A stretch of 64,000 bases of DNA from Kryptolebias marmoratus (Eukaryota; Chordata; Actinopteri; Cyprinodontiformes; Rivulidae). The translations under genes were made by a program, and so were the position numbers. The notes under the pieces are model-generated. The model did not search any database. It was given only the letters and a program-made list of their open reading frames with translations, and was not told the origin of the DNA. The stretch covers positions 19,065,350 through 19,129,349 of the forward strand of contig NC_051437.1 of NCBI RefSeq assembly GCF_001649575.2, in the 5' to 3' direction. Shown in pieces: positions 28,701 through 57,189 of this stretch (positions are counted from its first letter, which is position 1; every line of letters begins with the position of its first letter).

Positions 28701-31266
28701 AAAAAACTCCAACTCATTTCAGTACTCACTTCATTTGTTTTACAATGGTGCTTTTTCCTGACTCGCCAGCACCTGGAAAAAAGAAAGAAACCCAAGCGTT
28801 AGTAATGACACGTCTGTGCCTCGTCTCTCCAACATGCAATCAGGCAGCTTTAAAGAGTCAAAGAATGTGCCATAATTTCTGTTTATCAGTTCGGACATTA
28901 TGACATGTCTAAATTTTTTTACATGGGCACAAAAGGAGCATCCTCAGTTCAATTTTATTTGGTTTAATTCACTTTCTAATGACACTTTAAGTGTTTATAA
29001 CTCAAAAAAATGGCAGTTCCATTCAGCATTTTTGTTCTTCTTTGATTAGGTTTTTATTTACTTGCTTTTTTAAGTGCCCATGTCTTTGCAAACATTCAAA
29101 CAGTCTGTGACATGTGCATGAAAAATATGAACACAACTGGCTCATAAAGCAAACATGCACAAAGCAAAATCATAAAGCATAACACACACTGTCAAAAATG
29201 AACATAATTAGTGTAGAAATGTTAGTTTTGGTGGATTTATGCATCACATAAACCACAGCTTCAGGTAATCTGTGAAAGTTCATGTGAAACATAAATAATA
29301 AGTTTTCCATTTTCTGTCATTTGTTGATCATTATGCAACTCATGACATAAAAACAACAGGATCCCTGTTGGCAAATCACACTGAAACTGTCTGCGGGGAC
29401 GGCAGCCTGGAACATGTTCTGTGTTTCGAGCGGCGTGCATGCTCCAACAGGATTTCAGCAACAGAAGTGGATGGCGTGGAGGAGAAAAGCCTCGGGGCAG
29501 ATCGGGCTCTCTGCTGCACCGACAGCTGCCCAGAAGGAGTTTATCACGTCAAAGCTGACCATCCTGCCCTTTACAGAAACCACTTAAAGCTTCAACCAGT
29601 GTTTAAAGACTTCATCCAGGCCTCTGCCCCTGCCTGTCGTCAGCAGCAGGTCAACATTAAGGTTACTTGGCTCATGTGTGCCCTGGCAGTACACTTTCAT
29701 TTACATTTAAATTGTAATTTTATTGATACTGTGTGCAGAAGTCACAAAGACCTGCTGAGGGAAAAAAATCAAATCAAAACTTTGCATAAAAGAGTTAACA
29801 AAGTTTGAGAGAAGTTGATCTTTATTTCTAATAATAATATTTAAAACTTATAGAGGAAATCATTTTTTAAATGGTTTGGATTCTTTTTTTTATCTTTTTC
29901 CTTGACAAGTTTTCATGTAATGTAATAAGTTTATTTAACCATATGCAATTGTTTTTAGTGAGTTAACACTACTGCATATGTAAACAGATGTTAAATAAAC
30001 TGCAAAACAGACATTTTTAGTTTTTTTTAATCTGTAATTCTTTTATAATGTCATTAAACCACAAGATGGCGCCACTTTACATCTTTTCCTGTTGGAGTCT
30101 TTACGACTGGTGGAAAAGGCTGCAGGAGAAGCAGCTTCTCTGTACATTTCATTGATCTGTAAGGATTGTTTCAGCCACAGAGTGAAAATAATTGAATCGA
30201 CAAACTCCAAAGTCTCATCTGTAAGAGTCTGGATTTTGATTTTGTTCAGGGCACCGGCAGGATTTTTATATTACCTCTACAGAAACACTTGGTACGCAGT
30301 ATGTGTGAGCTGAGGGTCAACAAGAACCTCAGCAAGTGGATCTGCAGTAAACCTGTTAGCTAATCGGATTGACATATCTCTGCCGGGCTGAGATTCATTT
30401 AGACTATGATCTTTTAAGAACCTGCGTCCTTCCGTTAGAACCAAAAAGTCAGCAGCCACCGATCATCTGGGACTTTTTTTTAATTTAAAGTCATCAAAAC
30501 TGTAAAAATAAATAAATACATTTGAACAAATGTAGTCTTTATACTGGGCAAAAATATTTAAATACCAAAGTTTAGTTTTGGAAGTTGTTCCATAATGTAA
30601 ATCTGCTCTTTTTTGTCTTCATTTTTTTAATCGTCACACATCTGCAGATTCAGTTTCCCACATCCAGACTGATTTGTTGTCATAAACACTGCTGATATCT
30701 TTCTAATGAATTAATATAAGGTATTATCAACTAAAGAAAATAGGATCCATTTAGCAAACAAATTATTTCCCATCTTCCACGGTTGTGAAGAGGCCTGCAG
30801 GAGGTTTAATATCATCTCAGAGGGGTTAGCTTCAAGAGGACTAAACAGTAAACCCACAGTGAGACATTTAAATAATGATATTTATGTGCTACATGTTCTT
30901 CGTTTTAGTGACTAAATGTTACATATAGCACCTTCAATGCTTAAACCTTGAAGTCACACTTGTTGACCTGTTTCTGAGCAGAAGTTTTGTTCAGTCAGAT
31001 TCTCAGGAATGTTAAAAATTAGTTTGTGCTGTTGAGCGTTAGAAGCAAAAGCATCTCAGTCTGAGCCTTTTCCATGACCCGCAGCCTGGGACGAAGACAA
31101 AAAAACAAAACAAAAGAAAAGATGACTTGATCCAATAAAACCCCTCATGAGATCACTTACCAAGCAGCAGCAGTTTGACTGTTTTAGCCTCCTTATCAGC
31201 ATCCTCCTGGAGTTGTTTCTCCAGTTCCTTGGACTTTTTGTCCTCAGCACTGGCTCCTGCACCCAT
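25778..31266 (-). CDS. GNAT2: Cone transducin alpha subunit
   Basis: Cone photoreceptor G-alpha that links activated cone opsin to cGMP phosphodiesterase in outer segments. Coding exons on the minus strand: 31266-31161, 28772-28730, 28395-28254, 28159-28002, 27892-27764, 27693-27564, 27470-27317, 25968-25778. They total 1053 nt, 350 aa. Human GNAT2 is 354 aa; the difference is a shorter N-terminus, as in other fish. It starts [11 protein letters not shown]: Gly2 for acylation but no Cys3, the transducin pattern. Motifs seen are [27 protein letters not shown] and NKKDLF, with a C-terminus ENLKDCGLF that keeps the pertussis-toxin cysteine. EEGTMPPEL and VLVEDDEV are transducin-typical. Exon sizes 2-8 equal those of GNAI3, showing the paralogy. 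The segment [11 protein letters not shown] before the last helix differs from the usual [11 protein letters not shown]. Confidence 0.95.
26240..27297. mobile_element. Family B element interrupted by other sequence
   Basis: The left end at 26258-26370 (TTTTGAGTGGGGGTCTGTGG, GTTATGAACAATAAACATCTT, CCTCAGTTTGGAGG) is matched by an inverted right end at 27215-27297 (TTCAAACTGAGGTCATTCAA, ACAGGTAAGATATTAATGGT). The unusually long interior contains a LINE-type 3' tail, so it looks like a nested insertion. It lies in GNAT2 intron 7. Confidence 0.55.
27060..27180 (+). mobile_element. LINE 3'-end remnant
   Basis: The stretch CTGTAAAGCACTTTGGTCAG followed by TTTATATAAATAAAATTAAA is the characteristic 3' end of L2/CR1-like LINEs in fish. 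A related tail is at 49619-49690. No reverse transcriptase frame remains. Confidence 0.55.
29370..29810 (+). other. GC-richer open stretch inside GNAT2 intron 1
   Basis: An open frame of 146 codons (29368-29808) lies antisense to GNAT2 in its first intron, with higher GC than the intron around it. I recognise no domain, no signal peptide and no homology to the neighbours. It may be an enhancer-like or repeat-derived segment rather than a gene. No function is proposed. Confidence 0.2.
30059..30073 (+). promoter_or_regulatory. CTCF-like motif in GNAT2 intron 1
   Basis: CCACAAGATGGCGCC fits the CTCF core consensus with allowed substitutions. It lies in intron 1, about 1.2 kb downstream of the GNAT2 start in transcription direction. 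Confidence 0.4.
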
Positions 31267-31440
31267 GATTTCTTCCTCCGCAGATTCAAGGTCCTCGATG
31301 ATAGAAATTTTGACAGCTCTCTGTGTGCACCTTCAGAGAAACTAGGCACAGCACTAATTGTGCTGAAAGGGGATTTTTGAGCGGAAGGGGATTGCAAAGG
31401 AGGGACCTGAGCCTTCCTGGCCTTTCTTGATTAGATGGAA
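31267..31440 (-). promoter_or_regulatory. GNAT2: Candidate GNAT2 proximal promoter
   Basis: Within 175 bases upstream of the GNAT2 ATG, the minus strand holds CAATTAG (31354-31360), a Ret1/PCE-I-like photoreceptor element. It also holds TCTAATCAA (31428-31436), which has a CRX/OTX TAATC core. Both fit photoreceptor expression, but the motifs are short and the start site is unknown. Confidence 0.3.
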
Positions 31441-33339
31441 CGACCTTGAGGCGCAAATGAATTCACCAGCTTTCACCGGCACAGATTCACTTCTTAATTC
31501 CTCGTTCTTAAAGCCCGACTTAGGAGGTGCCCTTTCCTGATTGGCTGTTCAATCCATTTAGTCTATTGGGGGCAGTAGTAACCGGTGGAAAGGAAGGAGA
31601 AAACCAACACTTTGGTGCAGTGAAAGTCACTGATATCAGTAGCTGGTTGTTGTCCAACAAACTGATCTGACTCGGTGTGGATGTACATATACACACAGCA
31701 TGGAGCATATAACCAAAATACACTCTAATTACTTATTTTTTTATTCATAATCAGGAAAAAACGTGCATATTTCTTTGCAGTATTGACGATATGGAGACAA
31801 GAACTATCTCTGCAGGTGTGTATAGATCAGACTTGAGGTGCTTTTTGACCAGTTTGTGCCCTGTGAGTGCTGCTCCTCTGATCCAAGCCCGGTTTCCCAC
31901 TCGCCGCTCTTGACTTCGGCGTCCGTCACATGGATGGAGCAGGAGTGAGGCATTAAGGTCTTCTAAACTTCTTACGGTTAAGAGGTTTAAATCCCAGGTG
32001 GTGTGGTTACCTGCTAAATACAGCAACTGTGACTGCACTCTGCTGTTTGGAGGGGATAGATAACATATAACACGACCTCAATGCATGTTACACATATTCT
32101 GTGGGCTCTGACACATATTCACATTACCTAAGGGTTTAAATAAGGGTAAATATTTGGAGGAGGAGATGTGGGGTTGATCACAGTTAGATGCAGATCCAGG
32201 ATTGGAGGTGATGATCTGTTAACAGCCTGTACAGAGATCTGTTTGTCTTCAGGACTGTTAGGTTTACGCTTGTTGAAGGATTTGAACTAAAAGATGCTGA
32301 ACATGAGGTTAGAGGACTCCTGATGCAAACTTTACCTGCAGGGTGTGTTTTTTGTATTGGGGTTGTAAACGATGTTATGAGCGATCTTATACGATATTGC
32401 AAGGTTTCATAAAACGTCCTAGCACTCAAATTTTAGCCCAAAATATTATCTTTTTTATGCATTTGTTTTTTTTTAAATGTGCTGCAGTGGTTTCAACAAA
32501 ACCTACTTCACAGCTGTAGTAGGCAGTAAGTTTTGGTGAGACACACAGGAGTGTGTAAGCTGTGTGTGTGTGTGTTCATCAAGTTTCAGAGTTTGTAGCG
32601 ACACTCGGGAGCTGCTGGACTGCACGAGCATCTTCATCACCCAATAAACTAGACAGAAGGAAACAGATCTTTGAAATGCTTTCTGTAGATTTTGCAAATA
32701 TAAATCATCTTCCTTGTGTTTGTGTGTGTGTGTGTAACTGGTTGAACAGAACTCGGGTCTCCCCTTCATTCAAGCAGACAGTCTGGTATCTATTTAAGTG
32801 ACATGAAGGTCAAACAGGCTCGGCAGGCAGCTGAGGGATCGACAGGCTCTTCATCTGAAGAAGACGTCTGACACACAAATAAGAGGAGCAAACAGGAGAA
32901 AACTCATTCAGGGAGTCACACGTTCACAAGCAGGACGCACAAGTAAAATGGTCAAGTTCTGTTTTAAAAGTGACGATAAAGCATCACCATAAATAAAGTT
33001 CAAACATGCAATTATTCAAGTTTATCGCACTCTTATAATGTGAGGACTTTTATGTTGCAAAGTTAGGAAAATGACAACCCAATTAAACCAATGGTTCCCA
33101 AAGACCCCACTGTGTCTCCAAATAAGTACTAATAGCGTATTTTTACTATAATTTTTGCACAAGTGAAAAACAATAGTTATCAGTGGTTATAAGCAGTAAT
33201 ATACAAGCTGAAGTCTCTTATTTGAAGTGTTTGTATTGTTCAAGCAGTGATATTAGGGGCTACATTCGTGTCAATTAAAAAAAAGTTGTCATTTCTTGAC
33301 TTTATTTGTCAGTTTTGTCTTGAAGTATCCATTTCCGCA

Positions 33340-33720
33340 CTGCCATCATTCTCTTCATGTGGCCCTAATTGCAGGCGACCTGGTTCTCCAAGTGCTTTCA
33401 AGCAGGCTAATCACCACAGCGTATGAAGTGATGGTGACCAATCCCATTAGGCCGCGGTCGGTGTGGCTCCGCTTTGTGCTCAGCCGTTTCGTCTCTGATC
33501 TGTTGACAAGATTACTCACAGAGCCTCAGATCAAGCTGAGTGACAGGGGCTCGCTGTGTTACATCACGGCGCAGAAAGCTTGAGGTAATGGCATCTTTGC
33601 CCCACAATGATTTGTCCAATTAGGCCAGGATTGTTGGGCTGTCGGGGCTTAATCGACAGAATGATTACAGTAGGGAAATTATAGCTAATCATTCATGAAA
33701 AAGTGCTGATTCTGCTGCCT
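33340..33720. promoter_or_regulatory. Candidate conserved noncoding element
   Basis: A block of balanced composition without repeats or simple sequence. It carries several homeodomain-type cores (CCAATTAGGCC, GCTTAATCGAC, GCTAATCATTCATGAAAA) between a photoreceptor gene and a broadly used gene. The appearance is that of an enhancer; conservation itself cannot be seen here. Confidence 0.25.
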
Positions 33721-34936
33721 AAGTTGGGGTTAAACAGGTGAGACAAACAAGCAAACAGACTCTACTAGTAAGAAGATAATTAACCAGTTCACACACCTCA
33801 CTGACATTACTTTGGTGCTTCTAAAACCTCAATAAAATCCAGTTTTCCTCCTGAAAGGAGCTCATTTGCTTCTGATAGATATAACTAAGAGTGAAATCCT
33901 CTGCAGGGTCCATTACAGCTGGCTCTGACCCACAGGTGAGCCCAGCTGCTTTCAGTCTACAAGCTTTTACGATGGGCTGCAAAAAAGTGTGCTCCCACTG
34001 ATGACGCACAGAGGAGGGACCTTTGTGACAAACTCTGCTGTTCTCTTTGGGAACATTTGGCAAATAACCACCCTTAACTTGTTTTAATTACTATTTTACA
34101 CTTTTAAACATATGTTGGTTGAATTCTTTCAGAACAAAAACAAAAAACGTCACAAACATAAGTGAACACATACATGTAAAAGTCTGAGTGGCTTACATTT
34201 ATTCTTTATTTTTGTTTTATTTCAGATTGTATATTATTCCTTTAGCCACTTCATCAAATACGTGTCTGCCGTGCGTCCCCATGGAGACCTGAGCAGGTTG
34301 CATGCTGGGATATTTAGTCCCTCTGCCACATTAAAACCAACATAAGCTGAATATTTCTGCTGGAGCTCGGATCATTCCCTGCATGTACAGTTGTGTCTGT
34401 GCTTGTGGGAAGGAGGAAGTGTGTCTAAGGTCAACGTGTAATTTCCTGTGGGCTAAGAGGGATTAGCAGGTCAGCGATGGGGGCAGAAGTCAGAACATGG
34501 AGTCACACAGAGGACCGAAAGAGAATATGTTCATATTAATTCCTCATCTGAGGACCATGTCACACATTAATGTCTGATCTGGTCACGTTTCTCCCGGCTC
34601 TTTGCAGTCTCTTCACACACATCCCATCCATCTGCTGCGAGGAGCTCCTGGAGACACATGGTGGGGAGAAGGAAAATAAAATCCTCCCAATGTTTTAATA
34701 TCTGCCTTGCTTTGTCTGAGCATCTTTTATATTAGGATAAATATGAAACCAGAGCAGCAGCTTGTTTGTTCTGCATCCATTCTACACCATCTAGAAGTCA
34801 TGGAGCAGATTTTAAAGCATGTTAAATAAACTCATAATATATTATCATCTGTTCAGACTCACCTGAAAGTAGCCTGTGGAGGCTTCAACTCAGCACACAT
34901 AAAGGGTCTGGTTGTCAGTTTCACGTCTTCCTTCAA

Positions 34937-34950
34937 CCACAAGAGGGCGC
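34937..34950 (+). promoter_or_regulatory. CTCF-like motif between GNAT2 and AMPD2
   Basis: CCACAAGAGGGCGC, followed by TGAG, matches the CTCF core. It lies roughly midway between the two divergent start codons, a plausible place for an insulator separating a cone-specific promoter from a general one. Confidence 0.5.
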
Positions 34951-35094
34951 TGAGATCACACTTCTGTAACTTCTACTCTTGTAAAATAAATAAATACTTT
35001 AGCCGTGATTTTTGTTATGATTATGATTGTTCCTGAATTGATGAGGTGGAGCATTTTTAAAGACAGTCACTTTAGAGCGAGAAGGTTTTTGCTT

Positions 35095-35450
35095 CTCTGT
35101 CGCCCGCTGCTATGAAAGAGGACCTGCGTCTGCGTTTGTCTGTCTGTTAGCAAAATATCTCATGAACCAGTGGACGGATTTCAATGAAACTCTACTGGAT
35201 GTACATCTACAGCTGTTAACCTTTTAGAGTAAATCCAATTAAAATTGGCCACCACGGCTAATCAATTATAGCAAATGTACAAATAACTAAAACTCATTTT
35301 TTACAGATATTGAGCTAAAACTTGGTGTGGGAGTAGCTGAGAGTCATACACAACACATATTCTGACTGCTGACAGATCCCATGATGTCTTGGCATACAGC
35401 GAGGTGGAAAATGTGCATCCTTCAAGGATTGCTACTGCCATTATTCATTT
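35095..35450 (+). repeat. Dispersed repeat, family A copy (GNAT2-AMPD2 interval)
   Basis: Blocks in order: TGTTAGCAAAATATCTCATG, GGATTTCAATGAAACTCTAC, TTTTTACAGATATTGAGCTA, AACTTGGTGTGGGAGTAGCT. It ends with the AAGGATTGCTA stretch typical of the family's right part. Confidence 0.8.
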
Positions 35451-37419
35451 ATTTGTTTGATTATTGACTTACTGTAGAGACTCATGTTCCAGTCAGATGT
35501 CAGTGATTTTTGACTTGGTTCTGACTGTACGTGTTGTTTGTCTCAGTGAGTCTGTTCTCTGGTTCTGTTCAGGTGGACACGACCCTCCAGAACATAAAAC
35601 AGGTTCAGAAGACGGACTGAAAGAATCAGAGGGAACAAGCAGCTCTGAACCATGAAAACTTCTCTCCCTCTTCTATTGTTGGCCTTTTTTAAACATGTTT
35701 TCGTTCGGTGCTATTATTGGCGGACACTTTAACAGAGAGCGTCCCGCAGGGGGGTTTGCTTTTACACTTACGCTCATGTCTCGATGTGATTTCTGCAGAA
35801 AACCTCTCGGATGAAAAGCAGCAGCCTTGAGTTTTGGCCTCTTGTGTTGCCTGAACATCAGAGTGTTTAGAAAAGCTGCAGCAGCCTTTTTCAGCTTTGC
35901 ACATTTTCTGTTTCCTCTAGGATCCTGTAAAGACAAGCGTTCAGCCCACACTTTGAACATCCTCTTCTGAATAAAAACTCTCTAATCTTTAAAAATTCAG
36001 AGCATATCTGCCCGCTGAATATAAACCAGAAGCTGCTTCCACAGAGGATGCGCCTGAGAGATGAAAACTTTTTAGGAAAACATCAACAAAGTGCTCTGAA
36101 ACAAGATGAAGCCTGGTCAATAAAAGCTTTTATACATAAAGACAGAGATTAAGAAATCCATTATGGCTTTTACTGGAAGTGGAGAAATATAATCTCCTTC
36201 GTTAGCTCGCAGAAACCCAGAGGCTTTAAACACAGCTATTTGTTACTGAGCTCCTCCCGATAACATGAAATTACAATCACTCAGCCTGGAAGCAAAAAAT
36301 ACACAAATTCTCATTATTTTTTCATCACTCTGAAAAAAACCATCTAATTTGGACAGTTTGATCAAATAATTCTCAATTTACTGACTTATAAATTTCAGAT
36401 TAAGCAAACTGGATGATTTTAGGTAAGTAAAAAACACGATTTACTGTGACATCTTTATTTTTTACAATGTAAAACTGTTTGTTGTTGTTGTTTGTTACTG
36501 TTAGCATGTTTTTATTTACAGTTTGACAAACATTTGGTGAAGAAGCTGCGATTTAATTAAAGCATTAGCTGAACGCCAGAGTCAGTTCTCTTTACAAATG
36601 ACAAAGTTCTGCAGCAATAACGGCAATACAAAGAATGACAGTAAAATAATGCTAAAAAGATCCAAAGATGCTAAGTAATGAAATAAACACTTAATTTATC
36701 TGAAAACCTAGTGACCACAAAGATGTTAAATTGATTTTAAAGGTCAGATAATCAGAGGGATTGAAATCTTCACATCTCAGATTTTTAGTTTTCTTTGTCA
36801 CTTGAGGCAATTTTTACACAAAACAACATTTTATTATTCCTGGAGCAACCGAGAGATGAATTAAATGTTCAAATACCTGTTGTACCGGGACAAAGTCATT
36901 TCAGAATAAGGTTTTTTAGTTCAATCAGTCATTAGGTTTTATTCAAAATGACCAGATACATTTGAATTGAACAGATCTGCAAAATCAAACAATCACAATG
37001 GAAGTTTAATCAAAGAGGACTTACCTATTCACTCCAGCTGAAATAAATTCAAGCAACTTATCGAATGAGTTCAAACAATAACCAAATCCAAATGAAACTA
37101 AACAACATGGAAGTTTAAACAAAGAGTTTAGAAACAGGATAAAAGAGGGTAAAGTTAGTCAAACGAAACCTTCCACTCATATTTTTAAGTTAAAACATGT
37201 TTAATTTTACAATTATTATTATAATTGTTTTCCCCCTTACTTTTTAAATACTTACTTAGAAAGAAAGCATTAATGCTTTTACCTCTCTATAATAAATTTA
37301 ATGTTACTTCTTCTATTTTTACTCTAATGACAAGTTTCTTCCTCTCTGCTCTGCATGCGCACAGATTTGTGGTTGTCATGGCAACAGCAGCACTGAGTGT
37401 TGATGTGGGTTTCTTGTTC

Positions 37420-37813
37420 TTTGTGTGTGCGTGTGTGTCTGTGTGTGTTTGTGGATTTTTGCGCATGGCAGGGGGGGAAAGTGGAGCCCCACTTATCCCC
37501 CCACCCCCGACCCCTGCCTCCATCGGTGCTGCAGCTCTTTCGGAGGGGGCGGGCTTTGTTTCGCTGCAGAGGGATGCTCCTGCTGGACCAACCGGTCTAG
37601 AAAACCCCTGCTCCCACACTCACGCTCACGCTGACTGCAGTAAGACTCCCCACAGCACCTGCGCTCCCGTCTCTCTCTCTCCTCTGTCTGTCCTCCGTCC
37701 CCTCTTTTTCGCCTGTCCTCCTCTGTCTCTGTGCAGCTCCCTGGAGCCCCGTCCTCCAAGGCTCTGACTCACTGGATCCTCGTCCTCTCAGCCGAACGAC
37801 AAGACTCGGGATC
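37420..37813 (+). promoter_or_regulatory. AMPD2: AMPD2 GC-rich promoter / 5' UTR region
   Basis: A GC-rich, CpG-containing block just before the AMPD2 start. It holds an Sp1-type box (GGGGGCGGGC, about 37545), a (GT)n tract and pyrimidine-rich sequence. Several open frames cross it in unrelated phases and are low-complexity. No TATA box was found; the transcription start is not placed. Confidence 0.5.
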
Positions 37814-53949
<16,136 letters not shown>

Positions 53950-54307
53950 ACATGCAGCCGCACACAAACAGCTCACTCCAGTCCTCGTTTTCACATCAGT
54001 CATATTTGCACACAAACATCACACTAAAGAAAGGAGAAAAGCTTTTTTATGGGATCATGTCGAGAGCTGCTACTGGGACGAGCCACACTCTGTACCTGGT
54101 GTTTTCTTCCTTTAGTTTCAAATAATTACTTCAGTTCTCATCCTGATTTCTCTTTTGTCTCTTGAACAATTGTATTTTTTTTACAGTCTTTTTCCATATC
54201 TTCTCAGAATTTCTATATGACAACTGCAGTTCCTTTACCAAGTCTTGGATAGATGCATTAAAAAAAGAAAAAATTTAAAAAATATTGCACTGGATTTGAC
54301 ACAAACC

Positions 54308-54313
54308 AATAAA
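54308..54313 (+). terminator. AMPD2: Candidate AMPD2 poly(A) signal
   Basis: AATAAA located 359 bases after the AMPD2 stop codon, followed by TG-containing sequence. Alternative signals lie further downstream. Confidence 0.4.
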
Positions 54314-56235
54314 AGAGACTATCTACAAGTTTGTGAAGCAGAGGTTTAACTAACAGAGCTCCAGATGGGACTGAGAGCACTGAGGTCCTGTTCCTGCAAG
54401 TCTGGAGACTTTATGAGTTAATTTTATTCAAGATAAATTCAAGCAGATTTATTAACCAACAGATTTAAAATACTTGAAAAGTAAATAAGACAATATTTTA
54501 ACTTGGCCCAACATTGTATTTTATTTCTGATGTTCCTGTATAAGAATGTGCCAATTTTTTTTTAAAAAGACAATTTTAATAACCCATTCTTTCAAGATAA
54601 ACGTTATTATTTTATCTCCCAAAAAGCAAAGCCGTCAAACTACAGTTTTCCACACAGCTTTTTTATCACTTCTCACAAATATTTTGTGTTGATGTAAAAG
54701 TAAAACTAAATCACAAATATTTATTAGGTTTATTTATTTTTGACCTACTGAAACCCAAAGTATTTTTTTACATATTTTGTTTGATTATAATAAAAATTAT
54801 ACAGTCATACACTGTGTTACAGACGTGTTACCTTAGATTTGTACATTTTCATGTTACAAACTGGCACTTTGTAGAAGTAGAAATATCACTGTTATACTAG
54901 AGAGTACAGAGAACCGTAGAGTGCATTTAAAAGATGGACAAACATGTTCTAATATCACACAATAACTATCATTTTTATATTTCCTGCGCATGTTAAGTTT
55001 GATATGTGGCCTCTGCTTTAATGTCTTGCTGGCAGAAGCAGCCAAATTGTTGAAACTTCTTCAAGAGATAACATTAATTTAATTAAACATTTAGTTCTTG
55101 GGCAATAAAAAAACACAACTTCTCGACTCTGTTGTAAATTAAGAAAAACAATCCTGTGTTGCATTCATGCAGAAAGATGGCTCTAAATGTTGACCTAAGC
55201 ATTGCTAAAGTTCCCGGTTATACCTCTGTCCTCATTTAACACATAAGCAGGTAAATGTGGAAAAAATAAAAAATAATAAATAGGTTCACAGTCAAAACAA
55301 AAACTCTGATTTATGTGAGCCGGCTGACAGTTTCTACTGTGACTTGTGTTTGAGTTCCAGCATTTCCGCTAATTTTTGTGTTTTTCAGTGATTCAGTGAG
55401 GTTGCATGAGGGCATGTTATTATTCTTGTGTGCAGTGATACTACACATTATGTAGTATCCTATTCTACTAAGTTTCTGACACTAGTGTCTCTATTGTTTT
55501 GTTTTGTTTTTGTTTGTTTGGACTCTTCACCGTGTGTCATTGGCAGACAGATCTAAAAATACATGTGTTTGAGTAGTAAATTATGCATGATGACCTCTTC
55601 CTTCAGCTGCTCCTTGCACAATAAAACAAGACACAAATAAAAAAAAAAGCTATGACTTAAAGTCTGATACTGGTTGAGCTCGTTTGAAACTCCTGCCTTT
55701 GCTAACGGTCCTGGTGTTGTCAATAAGGCTGCCCTTTAAGGTTCAAAAGCACTCCGACAAATGTGTGAGCTGTTTGTGAATGATTATTTATTGCCATTTG
55801 TGTCTGTTGAAAATAAATGCTATTCATGTTCCAGGGCTCTCCTCTTTTTATGTATAAAACTGCTAATAAATGATTAGTTTACTTCCTCCTCCTGTCCACT
55901 GACAGGATGTAAATAAACATCACCTCTGTGTCTTCCAGCGCTTCGGGTCTATTTAGTCCAGTTTTTATGATCGCGTTGGGATTTAATCTCCAAGGATTTA
56001 ATCTCCCAGAGGAACAGAGTTTGACACGTGTGGTTTACAGTGTAGGGACATCTAGTAGTAGGATCTGCAGCCAGAACACTCTCCCTCCACTGTGAAAGAA
56101 AGGCCTGCTCCAGATTTATTCTGTGGTTTCACAAAGGAACAAAGAGATGGAGCCACAGCCTCTCTGGGGTGGGAGAAAGCTTATTCTAATTAAACAAAAA
56201 CACCAACAGTTCTCCCTACATGTTACTGGTGTCAG

Positions 56236-56560
56236 GATGTGGGCATTTTTTGATCTTCTGTGTTTGATTTTCATGTGTTGTAGTTTTCTTGTGATCCTCG
56301 CGTTTAGAATGGTTCCCCGGTGTTTCTTTGTGTTTGTGTTCTTGTGTGGTTCTTGATCCCTGGACAGCAGCTGGAGTGACAGGTAATGAGGGGGAACAGG
56401 TGAAGTGGGCGGGGCAGGCTGACTGGAAAACTACTGAGGAGGTGAGCTGCGGGAGAGCAGAACCACACAAGAACACAACACAGGGAACCAATCTAAACAC
56501 AAGGATCACAAGAAAACAAACAAAAAGAAAACATGAAATTCAAATACAGACGATCAAAAA
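56236..56560. mobile_element. MITE-like element with about 100-base inverted ends
   Basis: The left arm (TTTTCTTGTGATCCTCGCGT, TTAGAATGGTTCCCCGGTGT, TCTTGTGTGGTTCTTGATCC) is mirrored on the right (GAACCACACAAGAACACAAC, AGGGAACCAATCTAAACACA, AGGATCACAAGAAAACAAAC). The interior of about 100 bases has no coding capacity. This is a different element from family B. Confidence 0.7.
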
Positions 56561-56794
56561 AAAATTTTTTTGAGTTAGCACTTGATAATCACGAGGGGTC
56601 GGTGGGAGTAAAGGGTGAAAAACAAAGGCAGCATTGTTCTGTGTGCCTGTATTCAGTTCACTGCTCACTGATGTGGGTCAAAATGAAAACTAAAGGAGAA
56701 TTTCAGAGCAACTGCACGTTAGGACATAGGAGAAGTAAGCACTGCCTGCATAAAAATACAAAAATAAACACACAAAGGCAAGGGTGATGATGTT

Positions 56795-56990
56795 TTTGCC
56801 CGTATCTGTGTTTGTTTGTCTGTGGTTTTTGCAAAAAATATCTTATGAACCACCAGATGGACTTTACTGAAACTCTAAGAGTCGTCACTGAAAGCACATC
56901 TACAAGTCCAGTCAAATTGACCCCAAGGACGATAGGAGGGTTAAAACATTCAAGTAATGCTAGACCTTTGATTATTAGTAGGATTAATGT
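56795..56990 (+). repeat. Dispersed repeat, family A partial copy
   Basis: Blocks TTTGTTTGTCTGTGG, AAAATATCTTATGAACCACC, GGACTTTACTGAAACTCTAA, AGCACATCTACAA are retained. The middle of the family is missing and only a shortened right end (AATGCTAGACCTTTGAT) follows. Confidence 0.65.
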
Positions 56991-57189
56991 ACTTTATGTC
57001 ATTTTGTTTTTATTGACGAAGTAGTCCTGGTCTTTTTTTGTTTCACTTGATAAGCTTGATTGTGCAACTAAGGCTTGGTTTGTTTTTCTTTCTGCTTGCA
57101 CAAAACACTCCTGGTAACAATACTCCTCTGAGAACGCAAGCCTAGAGAACAAGCCTAATGTTTACACAGAAATGTTTTTAGTTTTCTCA

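Larger units (their letters stand above)
31267..37813. other. Head-to-head intergenic region GNAT2-AMPD2
   Basis: No exon is supported in these 6.5 kb. The interval holds a family A repeat (about 35095-35450), a CTCF-like motif (34937-34950), a low-repeat block rich in TAAT cores (33340-33720), and the GC-rich AMPD2 promoter region near its right end. Confidence 0.55.

Noticed and set aside
37225..37767. 180-codon plus-strand open frame before AMPD2
   Set aside because: Low-complexity, crosses a GT repeat and the GC-rich promoter block, and is out of phase with AMPD2 exon 1.
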